A stretch of 64,000 nt of DNA. Source: Limisoma sp963590405. Its GTDB lineage: Bacteria > Bacteroidota > Bacteroidia > Bacteroidales > Muribaculaceae. The notes under the pieces are model-generated. The model was not told the DNA's origin. It ran no database searches and saw nothing but the letters and a program-made list of their open reading frames with translations. This document shows positions 26,967-36,431 of the stretch, piece after piece (position 1 is the first letter of the stretch; the number at the start of each line of letters is the position of its first letter). The stretch lies in assembly GCA_963590405.1 (NCBI GenBank), contig CAVAPE010000003.1, forward strand, positions 1 to 64,000. The letters are read 5' to 3'. Both the position numbers and the translations under genes were made by a program.

Positions 26967-28070
26967 ATGAAGATAGTAGTGACAGGCACCCGAGGCATCC
27001 CTAACGTGATGGGCGGCGTTGAGACCCACTGCGAGGAACTCTTTCCCCGTGTGGCAAAGCGCGGCTTCGACGTGACTATTGTCCGCCGGTCAAACTATGT
27101 GAAGGACGACCTGACGGAGTGGAACGGCGTGCATCTGATCACACTGCCTTCGCCAAAGAAAAAGTCGTTTGAAGCCATCGTCCACACCCTGCGCGCCATC
27201 AACAAGGCAAAGCGCCTGGGCGCAGACGTGCTCCACATCCACGCCATCGGTCCCGCATTGCTTGCCCCCTATGCCAAACTGCTCGGCATGAAGGTGGTGT
27301 TTACCCACCACGGACCTGACTACGACCGCGACAAATGGGGCTTTGCAGCAAAAACTATGCTGCGGCTCGGCGAGCGGCTGGGATGCATGTTTGCCGACGA
27401 TGTAATCGTGATTTCAAACGTAATCAAAGACCTCATAGCGCGGAAGTACGGCAGAACGAAAGGCGTACACCTTGTGTACAACGGCGTGTCGAAGCCCGAA
27501 ATCTGCGACTATCCCGAATATTTTAGCGAACTCGGCATCGAGAAAGGCAAATATGTGCTTGGCATGTGCCGCTTCGTGCCCGAGAAAAATCTGCACCACC
27601 TTGTCGAGGCATTCGCAAAGTGGAAAGCATCGGCTGAAGGTCGCGCCGACATCCGTCTTGTGCTGGCTGGCGACACCGATTTCGAGGATGCATACTCTCT
27701 AAGCCTCAAAGAGATGGCACGGAAGAACGATGTGGTGCTTACTGGCTTCATCAAAGGTCGCAAACTCCACTCGCTGCTGACCAACTGCTTGTGCTATTGC
27801 TTGCCGTCGAGCCACGAGGGATTGCCGATTGCACTGCTTGAAGCGATGAGTTACGGCGTGAAGGTGGTGGTGAGCGACATCCCTGCCAATCTGGAAGTTG
27901 GCTTGGATACCGACGACTATTTCCATTGCGGCGACGTCGACGGACTTTCCGCCAAACTCGCGAACGTAATCGCCCATCCGTTGCAGCACATCGACTACGA
28001 TATGGCAAAGTACGACTGGGAGCAGATTGCAGACAGCGTGGCTGAAATCTATCGGTCGCTGAAACGATAA
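26967..28070 (+). CDS. Glycosyltransferase family 4 protein
   Basis: This 367-residue GT-B glycosyltransferase has the family's N-terminal half (MKIVVTGTRGIPNVMGGVETHCEEL, with VFTHHGPDYDRDKWG near 112-126) of the DUF1972/GT4 type. Its C-terminal GT1-type half contains YVLGMCRFVPEKNLHHLVEAF and the nucleotide-sugar signature SSHEGLPIALLEAMSYG (EX7E). It is cytoplasmic and peripheral, probably acting in surface polysaccharide or O-antigen assembly. It is co-transcribed with the radical SAM gene. Donor and acceptor are not predictable. Confidence 0.9.
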   Translation: MKIVVTGTRGIPNVMGGVETHCEELFPRVAKRGFDVTIVRRSNYVKDDLTEWNGVHLITLPSPKKKSFEAIVHTLRAINKAKRLGADVLHIHAIGPALLAPYAKLLGMKVVFTHHGPDYDRDKWGFAAKTMLRLGERLGCMFADDVIVISNVIKDLIARKYGRTKGVHLVYNGVSKPEICDYPEYFSELGIEKGKYVLGMCRFVPEKNLHHLVEAFAKWKASAEGRADIRLVLAGDTDFEDAYSLSLKEMARKNDVVLTGFIKGRKLHSLLTNCLCYCLPSSHEGLPIALLEAMSYGVKVVVSDIPANLEVGLDTDDYFHCGDVDGLSAKLANVIAHPLQHIDYDMAKYDWEQIADSVAEIYRSLKR

Positions 28071-28121
28071 ATTAGCGGAAACGCGGGAGCGTGTGTCCGA
28101 ACCGAAAAACCAACATAACAA

Positions 28122-31100
28122 ATGAATAGATATTTACTTGCAACCCTTATTACCGCAACAGCCCTGCAAGCCTCGGCAGCAACGGCGTTGCCCTACAGCG
28201 AAAGTTTTGACACCGCAAGCGGCTTTGCCACAATGACCGTGGTCGACGCCAACGGCGACGGCAAGACGTGGTACTACAACTCCTATGCCCAAGCCGCCCA
28301 GACCGACTATTCCGACAGCAAAGATATGGACGACTGGTTGATACTTCCAGCGTTCAGCCTCCAGCCGTCAAAGACCTATACCCTCGAACTCGATGCCAAG
28401 TGCTATAGCAGTTTCTTCGGCAAGGAGCAGTTTGAGATAAAGATGGGTACCGCCGCCACCGCCGAAGCCATGACCACCGATGTGCTCGCCTCGACCACCC
28501 TCAGCAGCGACAAATTCCAGCACTTCAAGCAGGACATCGCCGTGACCGAAGCCGGCACTTACTACATAGGCATCCACTGCACTTCCGCAGTCGACCGCCG
28601 TGGCATCCAGGTGGACAACATCGCCCTGTCGGCAGGCGTGGAGCAGGAGAGCCCAGCAGCCGTTGCCGACCTCACCCTGCAGCCCGATAGCCGCGGACTG
28701 AACAAAGTTACGGTATCGTTTACCGCACCGACAACCACCACAGCCGGCAATGCGCTCGGCAGCATCTCCAAGATGGAAGTGTACCGCGACAAGTCGCTCA
28801 TCAAGACCTTCACCACCGTCGCCCCCGGCGATAAGATGAGTTTCGTCGACGAGACAGTGACCGCTGGCGACCACACCTATATGGTCGTGGCATATAGCGG
28901 CACAGGACGCGGCTACGAAGCCTCTGAGAGCGTGTTCGTGGGTCCGGGCATCCCTGTGTCTGTCACAGACCTCGTGACCACCGAAATATCGTCGGGTGTG
29001 GTGCAACTCACTTGGGGCGCACCGAAGACCGACAAGAATGGAAACGAGATTGACCCGTCGCTGATTACCTACAAGGTTGTGACCTACGAAATTGTCAACG
29101 GCAGTTACTACGTTGAAGAAGACCTCGCCGACAACATTACCACAACATCCTATACCCACCCCGCCATTGCAGCCGATGCAGGGCAGAAATTCGCAGCCTA
29201 CGGCGTGTATGCCGTGACGGTATCAGGTAAATCGGATGCCTACAAGACGCCACTTTTCCCTGTGGGCACAAGTTATGCGACACCATTCTCTGAATCCTTC
29301 GTCGACGGCAATGCCGCTACGCTATGGCGCTCAGAGGTGGCAAACTATCAAGGCACTGCGCCCGAATGGGCGATAGTATCGGAAGCCGAAGTGAGCAACC
29401 TCACTTCGCGCGACGGCGACAACGGAATGGTAATTATGCTCGGCGAGAACGAGAACGATTGCGCACGCTTCTATAGCGGTAAAATCGACCTCAATGGTCT
29501 TGCAGTCCCCGCGCTTTCGTTCTATGTCTACAACTTCGGCGACAAGACCAACGCCAATCCGCTGCTGGTGTTCTGCTCTGCTGGCGAAGGCTATCGCTTG
29601 ATAGCGAACACGACCGTGGGGAAAACCGGCGGTCGCGGATGGAACAAGGTAATCCTTCCGCTCACGGAATTTAAGGACAAGGTGGTGCGTCTCGTGTTTT
29701 CAGGCACTGTGAAGAGTTACACCGCCATACCTATTGACGTGATAAAAGTTGGCGAGCGTCCGCTCACCGACCTTGCTGCCGTCTCCATGTCGTTCCCCGA
29801 CGAGATGACTGCTGGCGAATACTTCGACATCGAAGTCGACGTGGAAAATGCTGGCACAGAGACCGTCAGCAACTACACCGTGGAACTCTATCGCAACGGC
29901 GAGAAAATACAGCAGTATGAGGGCGTGTCTATCGACTCGTGCGAGCACCAGCAGTTCGTGTTCTCCGACTGCATCGGCGTGGTCGACAATGCTGAAAACA
30001 CCTATCAGGCACGTGTGGTATGCAGCGACGACGAGAACCCTGCCGACAACATCACCGCAGAAGAAACCATCACCGTGGCGATGCCCGAATACCCGACTGT
30101 GGGCAACGTGAAAGCCACAAGCACCGCAGACGCCGTGACCCTCACATGGGACGAGCCCGACTTGTCGACGGCTCTGCCCGAGACCACTACCGACACGTTT
30201 GAGAATTACACCTCGTTTGCCACCACAGGCGTGGGCGGATGGACATTCGCCGACCTCGACGGCGCACAGGTGGGCAAACTCGACCTCGTAATCCCTGGCA
30301 TCACCTACGAAGGCTCGCATCAGTCGTTCTGGGTGATGGATGCGTCGATGGAAGGTGCAAACGCCTCCTACGCAGCGCATTCTGGCAACAACTATCTGGC
30401 GCAGATTTTCAACTACGACAACTCGCAGTGCGACGACTGGGCAATCTCGCCCGAACTCAACGGCAAGGCGCAGACCGTGTCGTTCTTCGCACGCAGTTAT
30501 TCGTCGATGGCAGGCTATGCAGAGACATTTGAGGTGCTCTATTCAACCACAGGCACCGACACCGACAGTTTCACCACGCTCGGCACTTACGCCAATGTGC
30601 CAAATGCGTGGACGCGCTACAATGTTGCCCTGCCAGAGGGCGCAAAGCACTTCGCCATCCGCTGCATCTCCGAGGGATGCTACATGTTGCTCATCGACGA
30701 CGTGACCTATACCGCCGCCGGTGCCGTCCACGGACTCACCGTGGAGGGCTACAACGTGTACCGCAACAAAGAGAAACTCAATAGCGAGCCAATCGCCACG
30801 ACACAGTTCACCGATGCCAATCCGCTCAACAGCATAGCCGACTACGTGGTCACCGCCGTCTACAACAAAGGCGAGTCCACGGCAAGTCAGCCCGTCACCG
30901 TCGACCGCGAAGGCAGTGTTTCAGCCATCGCTGCCGATGCGCCTACCATCCGCACCGCGCACGGCACCATCATCGTAGACGGTGCACACGGCATAGTTAC
31001 CGTGAGCACCCTCAGCGGCGCCGTGGTCTATAGTGCTGCTTCGGCGCACGCCGAAATCCCAGTTCTGGAGGGCGTTTACCTCGTGAAAGCCGGAACGACG

Positions 31101-31124
31101 GTTGTCAAAGTGATTGTAAAGTAA
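28122..31124 (+). CDS. Large secreted modular protein (choice-of-anchor J, fibronectin-like, CARDB)
   Basis: This 1000-residue protein has a signal peptide (MNRYLLATLITATALQASA). A choice-of-anchor-J/MAM-like lectin module is at about 24-170 (LPYSESFDTASGF, DWLILPAFSLQPSKTYTLELDAKCY). Fibronectin-type III stretches follow at about 175-370. A second anchor-J-like module starts near 388 (ATPFSESFVDGNAATLWRSEVAN), then a CARDB-like domain (MTAGEYFDIEVDVENAGTETVSNYTVELYRNG). A third anchor-J module (FENYTSFATTGVGGWTFADLDG) precedes the T9SS-like tail (VSTLSGAVVYSA...TTVVKVIVK). It is probably surface exposed and adhesive or carbohydrate-binding; no catalytic domain is seen. Confidence 0.8.
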   Translation: MNRYLLATLITATALQASAATALPYSESFDTASGFATMTVVDANGDGKTWYYNSYAQAAQTDYSDSKDMDDWLILPAFSLQPSKTYTLELDAKCYSSFFGKEQFEIKMGTAATAEAMTTDVLASTTLSSDKFQHFKQDIAVTEAGTYYIGIHCTSAVDRRGIQVDNIALSAGVEQESPAAVADLTLQPDSRGLNKVTVSFTAPTTTTAGNALGSISKMEVYRDKSLIKTFTTVAPGDKMSFVDETVTAGDHTYMVVAYSGTGRGYEASESVFVGPGIPVSVTDLVTTEISSGVVQLTWGAPKTDKNGNEIDPSLITYKVVTYEIVNGSYYVEEDLADNITTTSYTHPAIAADAGQKFAAYGVYAVTVSGKSDAYKTPLFPVGTSYATPFSESFVDGNAATLWRSEVANYQGTAPEWAIVSEAEVSNLTSRDGDNGMVIMLGENENDCARFYSGKIDLNGLAVPALSFYVYNFGDKTNANPLLVFCSAGEGYRLIANTTVGKTGGRGWNKVILPLTEFKDKVVRLVFSGTVKSYTAIPIDVIKVGERPLTDLAAVSMSFPDEMTAGEYFDIEVDVENAGTETVSNYTVELYRNGEKIQQYEGVSIDSCEHQQFVFSDCIGVVDNAENTYQARVVCSDDENPADNITAEETITVAMPEYPTVGNVKATSTADAVTLTWDEPDLSTALPETTTDTFENYTSFATTGVGGWTFADLDGAQVGKLDLVIPGITYEGSHQSFWVMDASMEGANASYAAHSGNNYLAQIFNYDNSQCDDWAISPELNGKAQTVSFFARSYSSMAGYAETFEVLYSTTGTDTDSFTTLGTYANVPNAWTRYNVALPEGAKHFAIRCISEGCYMLLIDDVTYTAAGAVHGLTVEGYNVYRNKEKLNSEPIATTQFTDANPLNSIADYVVTAVYNKGESTASQPVTVDREGSVSAIAADAPTIRTAHGTIIVDGAHGIVTVSTLSGAVVYSAASAHAEIPVLEGVYLVKAGTTVVKVIVK

Positions 31125-31157
31125 TGCGAATGTAATCAGGAACAAGCAATTTTTGTA

Positions 31158-31166
31158 TATCTTTGT
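31158..31166 (+). promoter_or_regulatory. -7 box directly before the GH3-type gene
   Basis: TATCTTTGT matches TAnnTTTG and ends 3-4 bp before ATG 31170, implying a leaderless or nearly leaderless mRNA. No TTTG is found at the expected -33 distance. Confidence 0.55.
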
Positions 31167-31169
31167 CTG

Positions 31170-32693
31170 ATGAGTATAACAAGCATCCTTCGGCCCTTTT
31201 TTATGCACCGCGTGGGGCAACTGCAGCGGTTTGCCGCCGAAGGTCCGATAATCCAACAACGGCAGTTGCAGCGACTTCTTCACGAAGCCGCTGGCACCGT
31301 CTACGGCAGCAAATACGGATTTGACAAATTCAGAACCATCGACGACTTCCGCCGTGCCGTGCCGCTGGTGCGCTACGAGGACGTGCGCCCCTACGTGATG
31401 CGCATGGTCGAGGGCGAGCGCAACGTGCTGTGGCGCGGCGAGTGCCGCAACTTCGCCCAGTCGTCGGGCACGTCCGACGGCAAGAGTAAGTATGTGCCGA
31501 TTACGCCCGACTCGTTCCGCCGCTGCCACTACCGCGGCAGTGCCGACTGCGTGGCGGTGTACCTCGCCATGAACCCTTCCAGCCGCATCTTCGACGGCAA
31601 GGCGTTTATCCTCGGCGGCAGTTATGCCAACGAGTTGACGCTACGCAAAGGCGTGGTCGTGGGCGACCTTTCTGCCAACCTCATCAGCAACATCAATCCG
31701 CTTGCCAACCTTGTGCGCATCCCCAGCAAGGAAATAGCCCTTATGGAGGACTGGAGCAAGAAACTCCCGGCACTGGTGGAGGCAAGTCGCCGCCAGAATG
31801 TGACCAACATCTCCGGCGTGCCGTCGTGGTTTCTGTCGGTAATCAAGGAGGTGCTGCGCCGCGAGGGCACTGCGTCAATCCACGACGTGTGGCCCAATCT
31901 CGAAGTGTTTTTCCACGGAGGCATAAGTTTTAAGCCCTACCGTCAGCAATATGAGGCAATTACCGACCCGCAGAAGATGCATTTTGTGGAGACCTACAAC
32001 GCCTCCGAGGGATTTTTTGCCGTGCAGTCGTCGGCCGACACCAAGGCGATGCTCCTGCTGCTCGACATCGGTGTGTTCTACGAGTTTATCCCTCTCTCCG
32101 AAACCGATTCTGCAAATCCGCAGACGCTCACAGTGGGCGAGGTTGAGGCTGGTCACACCTACGAACTCGTAATCACGGCTTGCAACGGCCTTTGGCGCTA
32201 CCGCATCGGCGACACCGTGCGCGTGGAGCAGACCAATCCGCTGAAAATCACCATTGCTGGCCGCACGAAGCACTTCATTAACGCCTTCGGCGAGGAACTG
32301 ATGGTGCACAACGCCGACGCGGCGATAGAGAAGGCTTGCCGGCAAACTGGTGCTGCCGTGGCAAACTATACCGTTGCGCCCGTCTATGCCACCGCCACGA
32401 CCAAAGGCCGACACGAATGGCTGATAGAGTTTGACAAGCGTCCTGACGACATGGAGCAGTTTGCCGACACGCTCGACGCACTCCTGCAGCGCGAAAACTC
32501 CGACTATGAGGCGAAGCGTTTTCAGGGCATCTTCATCGACCGCTTGTCGGTGGTCGAAGCCCGCCGCGGACTGTTTGACGACTGGTTGCTGCAGCGCAGC
32601 GGCAAGTTGGGCGGTCAGCGCAAGATACCGCGCCTCTACAACTCGCGCGACATTATTGACGATATGTTGAAAATAAATAACCAAAAACTATAA
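31170..32693 (+). CDS. GH3-family acyl-adenylating enzyme
   Basis: This 507-residue member of the GH3 'auxin-responsive promoter' family of the ANL adenylate-forming superfamily has the nucleotide-binding loop FAQSSGTSDGKSKYVPIT near residues 94-111. Later motifs include FVETYNASEGFFAVQ near 271-285 and the hinge/C-terminal segment WRYRIGDTVRV. Plant homologues conjugate amino acids to acids such as auxin; bacterial roles are largely unknown. The N-terminus (MSITSILRPFF) fits homologues from memory, so the first ATG is kept even though the promoter abuts it. The alkaline phosphatase gene follows 5 bp later, and a sirtuin gene after that. Confidence 0.88.
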   Translation: MSITSILRPFFMHRVGQLQRFAAEGPIIQQRQLQRLLHEAAGTVYGSKYGFDKFRTIDDFRRAVPLVRYEDVRPYVMRMVEGERNVLWRGECRNFAQSSGTSDGKSKYVPITPDSFRRCHYRGSADCVAVYLAMNPSSRIFDGKAFILGGSYANELTLRKGVVVGDLSANLISNINPLANLVRIPSKEIALMEDWSKKLPALVEASRRQNVTNISGVPSWFLSVIKEVLRREGTASIHDVWPNLEVFFHGGISFKPYRQQYEAITDPQKMHFVETYNASEGFFAVQSSADTKAMLLLLDIGVFYEFIPLSETDSANPQTLTVGEVEAGHTYELVITACNGLWRYRIGDTVRVEQTNPLKITIAGRTKHFINAFGEELMVHNADAAIEKACRQTGAAVANYTVAPVYATATTKGRHEWLIEFDKRPDDMEQFADTLDALLQRENSDYEAKRFQGIFIDRLSVVEARRGLFDDWLLQRSGKLGGQRKIPRLYNSRDIIDDMLKINNQKL

Positions 32694-32698
32694 CCACA

Positions 32699-34060
32699 AT
32701 GAAGAAATTTATCCTGACATTCTCGCTCCTTCTGCTGGCTCTCGTAGCCTCAGCCGAGCTGAAATATGTGTTTCTGATGATAGGCGACGGCATGGGCATG
32801 GGGCACGTGCTTTCGGCTGAAACCTATAACCGCATGGTGCTCAAGAACAACGACAAACTCCTGATGATGCAGTTCCCTGTGGCATCTATGGCGCTGACCT
32901 ACTCGGCAAGCAGCCCTGTCACCGACTCTGCAGCCGCTGGCACCGCTCTTGCTACTGGCTCGAAGACCAACAACCACATGGTTGGCATGAAGCCCAACAA
33001 GATGGATGCTACGAGTGTTGCATCGCAACTAAAGAGCCGCGGCTGGGGCGTGGGCATCATCACGTCGGTGGCATTCGACGATGCCACCCCAGCAACGCAG
33101 TACGCCCATCAGGCAGACCGCAGCATGTATGAAGGCATCAACCAGGACGGTGCAAAGAGCGACTTCGACTTTATCGGCGGCGCATACACCCTTATGGCAA
33201 AGCACGGTGCTGACAAGTGCAAACCCATCTTCGACGGCTACCGTCAGAACGGCTACGACGTGGTTTTCGGTCTCGACAACCTCAAGAAAGCCAAGAGTAA
33301 GAAAATCCTCGTTGCAGCAGGTACGGCAGAGAAATACAACGACTTCCCTTACACCATCGACAGCATCAAGGGCGCGCCCCGTCTGCGCCAACTCACTGAG
33401 GCTTGCCTTGGACATATGCTCAATGTGAGCCCCGACCATTTCTACATGATGGTGGAGGCAGGCAATATCGACCACGCTGCCCATTCCAACGACGGCGCTA
33501 CGGTGGTGAAGGAGGTGCTCAACTTCCAGGAGTCGATCAACGTGGCTTATCAGTTCTATTTGCAGCACCCCGATGAGACGCTGATTGTCGTTACAGCCGA
33601 CCACGATACTGGCGGTATGACCCTCGGCGTGCAGGGCGGCAGAAAAGTGCCTACGCTTGCCGACATCGACTGGCGACGCATCTCGAAGGAAAACTTTAAC
33701 CAATACTGCGCCAAGCATCCTAACCTCTCGTGGGACGAGGTGAAGCAAATCATGATTGACAAAATTGGTCTTTGGAGCCACATCGATGTGACTGAAGAAG
33801 AGGAAGCGGAGATGAAGGAGGCTTACTCGCAAATCAATACCGCTGCGTCGGAGAAGACCCTCTACAACGATTTCAACCATTTCTCATCGGTTGTGTTCAA
33901 CATCGTGAACCACAAGAACGGCATCGGCTTCACCACATTCAGCCATACGGGCAACCCTGTGCCAGTGTTTGCCATCGGTGTGGGCAGCGACATATTTAAG
34001 TCAATCAACAACAACATTGAGATTCCGCAGAAGATACGCGAACTTCTCGACATAAAATAA
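32699..34060 (+). CDS. Secreted/periplasmic alkaline phosphatase
   Basis: This 453-residue protein has a signal peptide (MKKFILTFSLLLLALVASA). The alkaline phosphatase metal and nucleophile motifs are present: IGDGMGMGHV (metal ligand D30), VTDSAAAGTALATG (nucleophile S77), NIDHAAHSND and TADHDTGGM (zinc-ligand histidines and aspartates). The C-terminal metal histidine is likely in FTTFSHTGNPVPVFAIG. It would release phosphate from monoesters in the periplasm. It sits 5 bp after the GH3-type gene and 8 bp before the sirtuin gene. Confidence 0.92.
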   Translation: MKKFILTFSLLLLALVASAELKYVFLMIGDGMGMGHVLSAETYNRMVLKNNDKLLMMQFPVASMALTYSASSPVTDSAAAGTALATGSKTNNHMVGMKPNKMDATSVASQLKSRGWGVGIITSVAFDDATPATQYAHQADRSMYEGINQDGAKSDFDFIGGAYTLMAKHGADKCKPIFDGYRQNGYDVVFGLDNLKKAKSKKILVAAGTAEKYNDFPYTIDSIKGAPRLRQLTEACLGHMLNVSPDHFYMMVEAGNIDHAAHSNDGATVVKEVLNFQESINVAYQFYLQHPDETLIVVTADHDTGGMTLGVQGGRKVPTLADIDWRRISKENFNQYCAKHPNLSWDEVKQIMIDKIGLWSHIDVTEEEEAEMKEAYSQINTAASEKTLYNDFNHFSSVVFNIVNHKNGIGFTTFSHTGNPVPVFAIGVGSDIFKSINNNIEIPQKIRELLDIK

Positions 34061-34068
34061 AGACCGCT

Positions 34069-34767
34069 ATGAAAAAACTTGTTGTTTCCACGGGTGCAGG
34101 CGTGAGCGCTGAGAGCGGCGTGCCTACATTCCGTGATGCCAACGGGTTGTGGAACAACTATCCGGTGATGGACGTGGCGAGCCACGACGGCTTCCTGCGC
34201 AATCCAGCCCTTATCCATAAGTTCTACAACGACATGCGCCACAGCCTGATGAAGGTTGAGCCCAACGCAGCCCACCTCGGGCTGAAGGCTCTCGAAGACG
34301 ACTTCGACGTGCAGATAATCACGCAGAACGTCGACAATCTCCACGAGCGCGCTGGCAGTAGCAAGGTGCTCCACCTCCACGGCGAACTGATGAAGGTGCG
34401 CTCCGTCACCCACGAGGAGCGCGTCTACACGCTATCGCCCGACAACCTCGACACGTCGGTCGACACTCGCGACGAGTATGGCGACCCAGTGCGTCCGCAC
34501 ATAGTGTTTTTCCAGGAGGCAGTGCCCAACTTCGATGCCGCTGTCGACCTCGTGCGCGAGGCTGACATCTTCGTGGTTATCGGCACCTCGCTCAATGTCT
34601 ATCCTGCTGCAGGTCTGCTGTTTTATGTGCGCCACGGTGTGCCCGTCTACTACATTGACCCGCGCCCGGCTCCGATACCCCAGGGCGTGGAGAATGTCAC
34701 CGTCATTGCCGAGCCTGCGACCGTCGGCGTGGCAAAACTCGCCGCGATGCTCAAGTCCCTGAAATAA
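34069..34767 (+). CDS. Sir2-family NAD-dependent deacylase lacking zinc cysteines
   Basis: This 232-residue sirtuin shows GAGVSAESG (9-17), FRD (22-24), QNVDNLH (86-92) and the catalytic H104 in HLHGEL, all needed for NAD-dependent lysine deacylation. The protein has no cysteine at all, so the four-cysteine zinc site of typical sirtuins is absent; the region between HLHGEL and RPHIVFFQEAVP is instead a short polar insert. Some Bacteroidetes sirtuins share this, but it should be noted when assigning activity. It is the third gene of the GH3-phosphatase-sirtuin run. Fold assignment is secure; activity is inferred. Confidence 0.88.
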   Translation: MKKLVVSTGAGVSAESGVPTFRDANGLWNNYPVMDVASHDGFLRNPALIHKFYNDMRHSLMKVEPNAAHLGLKALEDDFDVQIITQNVDNLHERAGSSKVLHLHGELMKVRSVTHEERVYTLSPDNLDTSVDTRDEYGDPVRPHIVFFQEAVPNFDAAVDLVREADIFVVIGTSLNVYPAAGLLFYVRHGVPVYYIDPRPAPIPQGVENVTVIAEPATVGVAKLAAMLKSLK

Positions 34768-34802
34768 GCCGCCCTAAATGTCGGCAATGCAAAAAATATT
34801 CG

Positions 34803-34811
34803 TAACTTAGC
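34803..34811 (+). promoter_or_regulatory. Possible -7 box for the AAA-ATPase-like gene
   Basis: TAACTTAGC deviates by one base from TAnnTTTG and lies 27 bp before ATG 34839. No clear -33 element and no tandem repeat are present here, unlike the DUF4143-type ATPase loci. Confidence 0.35.
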
Positions 34812-34838
34812 AAAGTGAAACGTTAAGGCTTTGAGATT

Positions 34839-36407
34839 ATGGCAGAAATTGTGAATTGTTATCCTGTCGGGATACAGACTTTCGAAAACATTCGAGAAGG
34901 TCGTTACCTGTATGTTGACAAGACAAAATACATTGTCGATTTCCGCAAAAAGCAAATGTCGTACGTGTTTCTGAATCGTCCTCGGCGGTTCGGAAAGTCA
35001 CTTTTCGCCTCTACTTTACACGCCTATTTCGCAGGCAAGAAAGAACTCTTCGACGGGCTTGCCATTGCCGACTACGAGAAGGACTGGGTGAAGCATCCTG
35101 TGCTCCATTTCGACATGAGTGGTGCAAAGCATTTTGATGCTGAAAGGCTGATTGATTATCTTGATGCAGAGTTGTTGCCATACGAGGAGATGTATGGAAA
35201 GGAAGAGAGAGAAAAGCATCATAACGAGCGGTTGATTGGCATCGTAAGGCGCGCCTACGAGAAAACTGGGCAAAAAGTCGTGGTTATAATTGACGAGTAC
35301 GACGCTCCTCTGCTCGACGTTGTGCACGAAAAGGAAAACCTCTCGGCTCTGCGCTTGATTATGCAGAATTTCTACAGTCCGCTGAAGAAACTCGACCCAT
35401 ATCTCGAATTTACGTTTATCACTGGCATCACGAAATTCTCTCAACTGAGCATTTTTAGCGAGTTGAACAATTTGGAGAACATCAGCATGTTCGACCAGTA
35501 TTCCGCCATCTGCGGCATCAGCAAGACGGAACTCACCACCGTGATGCGCCCCGACATCGAACGCTTGGGCAAGGCTCTCGATATGACCTACGAAGAATGC
35601 CTTAAGGAACTCACCGACTACTATGATGGCTACCATTTTGGAGGTCGTTCGGAAGATGTGTTCAATCCGTTTAGCCTGATAAGAGCAATGAATGGGCAGA
35701 AAATCGAATCATTTTGGTTCGGTTCGGGTACTCCGTCGTATTTGATTAAGGCATTGCAGAAATATCATGTCGACGTGACTGATGTTGAGCAGAAGGATAT
35801 CAGCATAGACGATTTCGATGTGTCGCCAGAGCAGATGACTTCGGCGCTTCCGCTTCTTTACCAAAGTGGCTACCTCACCATCAAAAAATACAACCCTCTG
35901 ACAAAAAGTTACACGCTCGGCTACCCAAACACAGAGGTGAAAATTGGTATGTTGCGGAGTCTTGCGCCGCATTATCTTTCGCCTGTCTCGGTTGATAATA
36001 ATAGTTTGGTAATCAAATTTGTAGGAAAACTATACGACAACGACCTTGAGGGGGCTATGGCGAACCTGAAGGCTTACCTCTCGGGCATCAGTAACCGCCT
36101 GTCGAACAAGAACGAGCGGGATTTTCAGACGGTGTTCTACCTTATTTTCAACCTTATGGGTGCTTACATCAAGGTCGAGGAGGACAGCGCCATTGGGCGC
36201 GCTGATGCGGTTGTGCATATGCCCGATGCCGTCTACGTCTTTGAACTCAAATACGACGGCTCAGCCGAGGATGCTCTCAAGCAAATCGACGAAAAAGGCT
36301 ACCTCATACCGTACACAGCCGACGGCAAGCGCCTCATCAAGGTCGGCGTGAACTACGACAGCCAGCAGCGCACCATCGCCGACTGGATTATCAAAGAAGA
36401 AATGTAG
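34839..36407 (+). CDS. AAA-ATPase-like protein with C-terminal PD-(D/E)XK nuclease domain
   Basis: This 522-residue protein is of the AAA-ATPase_like/PDDEXK_9 type, very common and multicopy in Bacteroidales. The N-terminal signature VGIQTFENIREGRYLYVDKT precedes Walker A (RPRRFGKS, near 48-55), and VVIIDEYDAPLLD is Walker B. The C-terminal nuclease-like motif is GRADAVVHMP...VYVFELKYDGSA (D...E-x-K). Function is unknown; proposed roles include mobile or defence-associated nucleases. It converges with the DUF4143 ATPase gene 24 bp away. Confidence 0.88.
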   Translation: MAEIVNCYPVGIQTFENIREGRYLYVDKTKYIVDFRKKQMSYVFLNRPRRFGKSLFASTLHAYFAGKKELFDGLAIADYEKDWVKHPVLHFDMSGAKHFDAERLIDYLDAELLPYEEMYGKEEREKHHNERLIGIVRRAYEKTGQKVVVIIDEYDAPLLDVVHEKENLSALRLIMQNFYSPLKKLDPYLEFTFITGITKFSQLSIFSELNNLENISMFDQYSAICGISKTELTTVMRPDIERLGKALDMTYEECLKELTDYYDGYHFGGRSEDVFNPFSLIRAMNGQKIESFWFGSGTPSYLIKALQKYHVDVTDVEQKDISIDDFDVSPEQMTSALPLLYQSGYLTIKKYNPLTKSYTLGYPNTEVKIGMLRSLAPHYLSPVSVDNNSLVIKFVGKLYDNDLEGAMANLKAYLSGISNRLSNKNERDFQTVFYLIFNLMGAYIKVEEDSAIGRADAVVHMPDAVYVFELKYDGSAEDALKQIDEKGYLIPYTADGKRLIKVGVNYDSQQRTIADWIIKEEM

Positions 36408-36431
36408 AAAAACTTCGGATTTATGAAGAAA

